64,000 bases of DNA from Paenibacillus polymyxa (GTDB lineage Bacteria; Bacillota; Bacilli; Paenibacillales; Paenibacillaceae). Shown one piece after another: positions 63,745-64,000 of this stretch. Position 1 is the stretch's first letter, and each line of letters starts with the position of its first letter. The translations under genes and the position numbers were made by a program. A model generated the notes under the pieces. It saw nothing but the letters and a program-made list of their open reading frames with translations, did no database searches and was not told the origin of the DNA. The stretch covers positions 682,001 through 746,000 of the forward strand of contig NZ_CP049783.1 of the NCBI RefSeq assembly GCF_015710975.1, in the 5' to 3' direction.

Positions 63745-63840
63745 ATGATCCGCAGCTTCTCGCCTAACCGCAGAAAAAACGGCAGCTCCTTTATGGAAGT
63801 GCGCACACGCGGCATACCTGCCGGAAAGGAGGATGAATAA
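63745..63840 (+). CDS. Small hypothetical protein in the peptide importer operon
   Basis: A 31-residue frame from ATG 63745, with AAGGAGG nine bases upstream. It begins MIRSFSPNRRKNGSSFMEV and is hydrophilic and basic at the start. It lies between the permease and the binding-protein gene. No family is recognised; the strong ribosome binding site is the main support. It may be a genuine small protein or a remnant. Confidence 0.4.
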   Translation: MIRSFSPNRRKNGSSFMEVRTRGIPAGKEDE

Positions 63841-63946
63841 ATCCCAGCTGATCGTTTCGCTCTCTATAATATTGCTGATTTGAAATCGTTTTGGGATTTA
63901 TACACAACGTTCAAATAACTAACCATAATAATGGAGGAAAACCACG

Positions 63947-64000
63947 ATGAAAAAAATGCATTGGATGACGATCATCTTACTTTTGGCCGTAACGGCTTTG
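63947..64000 (+). CDS. Start of a secreted protein, probably peptide-binding lipoprotein (cut by window edge)
   Basis: Eighteen codons from ATG 63947 after GGAGG: MKKMHWMTIILLLAVTAL, a typical signal peptide with a basic start and hydrophobic core. It follows the two Opp/Dpp permeases, where the substrate-binding protein usually lies. The lipobox would be beyond the window. Confidence 0.65.
   Translation, partial: MKKMHWMTIILLLAVTAL

Noticed and set aside
1..64000. CRISPR arrays, tRNA or rRNA genes, prophage, insertion sequences
   Set aside because: No regularly spaced repeats, cloverleaf sequences, integrase or transposase frames were found on either strand.

Overview
The window reads as one continuous stretch of a Paenibacillus chromosome, most like the P. 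polymyxa group. This is inferred from moderate GC, strong AGGAGG-type ribosome binding sites with frequent TTG/GTG starts, CcpA-type cre boxes, YesM/YesN-like sensing genes, lipoprotein sugar importers and a dense set of secreted polysaccharide-degrading enzymes. No rRNA, tRNA, CRISPR array, prophage or intact insertion sequence was seen. Starts below were chosen from ribosome binding sites, so several differ from the longest open frame.

Layout. 1-6.2 kb (minus): a lipoprotein start cut by the left edge, a membrane-anchored phosphate-binding-like protein, a methyltransferase, and a GntR regulator/ABC ATPase/permease operon whose core promoter lies inside a perfect 20-bp-arm palindrome. 6.4-11.8 kb: a five-PAS histidine kinase with a possible leader attenuator, and a secreted GH6 cellulase carrying FnIII and CBM3 modules under a cre site. 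12.1-20.3 kb: a GH4 glycosidase divergent from a sugar-sensing cassette (membrane-anchored sugar-binding protein, LytS/YesM-type kinase, AraC-type response regulator), then a sugar/H+ symporter and an AraC regulator. 20.4-26.3 kb: a TetR/MFS efflux pair, a remnant of a DJ-1/PfpI gene, and a heterodimeric ABC exporter. 26.4-36.2 kb: a fructan locus with two GH32 enzymes, an LplABC-type importer and a divergent LacI repressor. 36.5-51.5 kb: PL11 rhamnogalacturonan lyase, an ECF sigma/DUF4179 pair, a stalk-domain protein with a very large secreted partner, MelA, and a 1341-residue secreted multidomain protein preceded by an overlapping leader peptide. 51.7-59 kb: TetR/MATE sharing a nested divergent promoter with three operator copies, then a mirror-image block of two AraC/EamA pairs around DinB and CsaA. 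59.3-64 kb: a polar amino-acid ABC importer and the start of an Opp/Dpp peptide importer cut by the right edge.

How it fits together. Most of the window serves plant-polymer use (cellulose, fructan, pectin, alpha-galactosides): secreted hydrolases outside the cell, ABC or MFS uptake, intracellular hydrolases, and dedicated regulators with CcpA control layered on top. The rest is efflux and small-molecule export. The least explained signal is a pair of about 130-bp structured repeats (36240-36366 and 59115-59252). Both lie between convergent genes, and their long stems differ by compensatory base changes, so the structure rather than the sequence is conserved.
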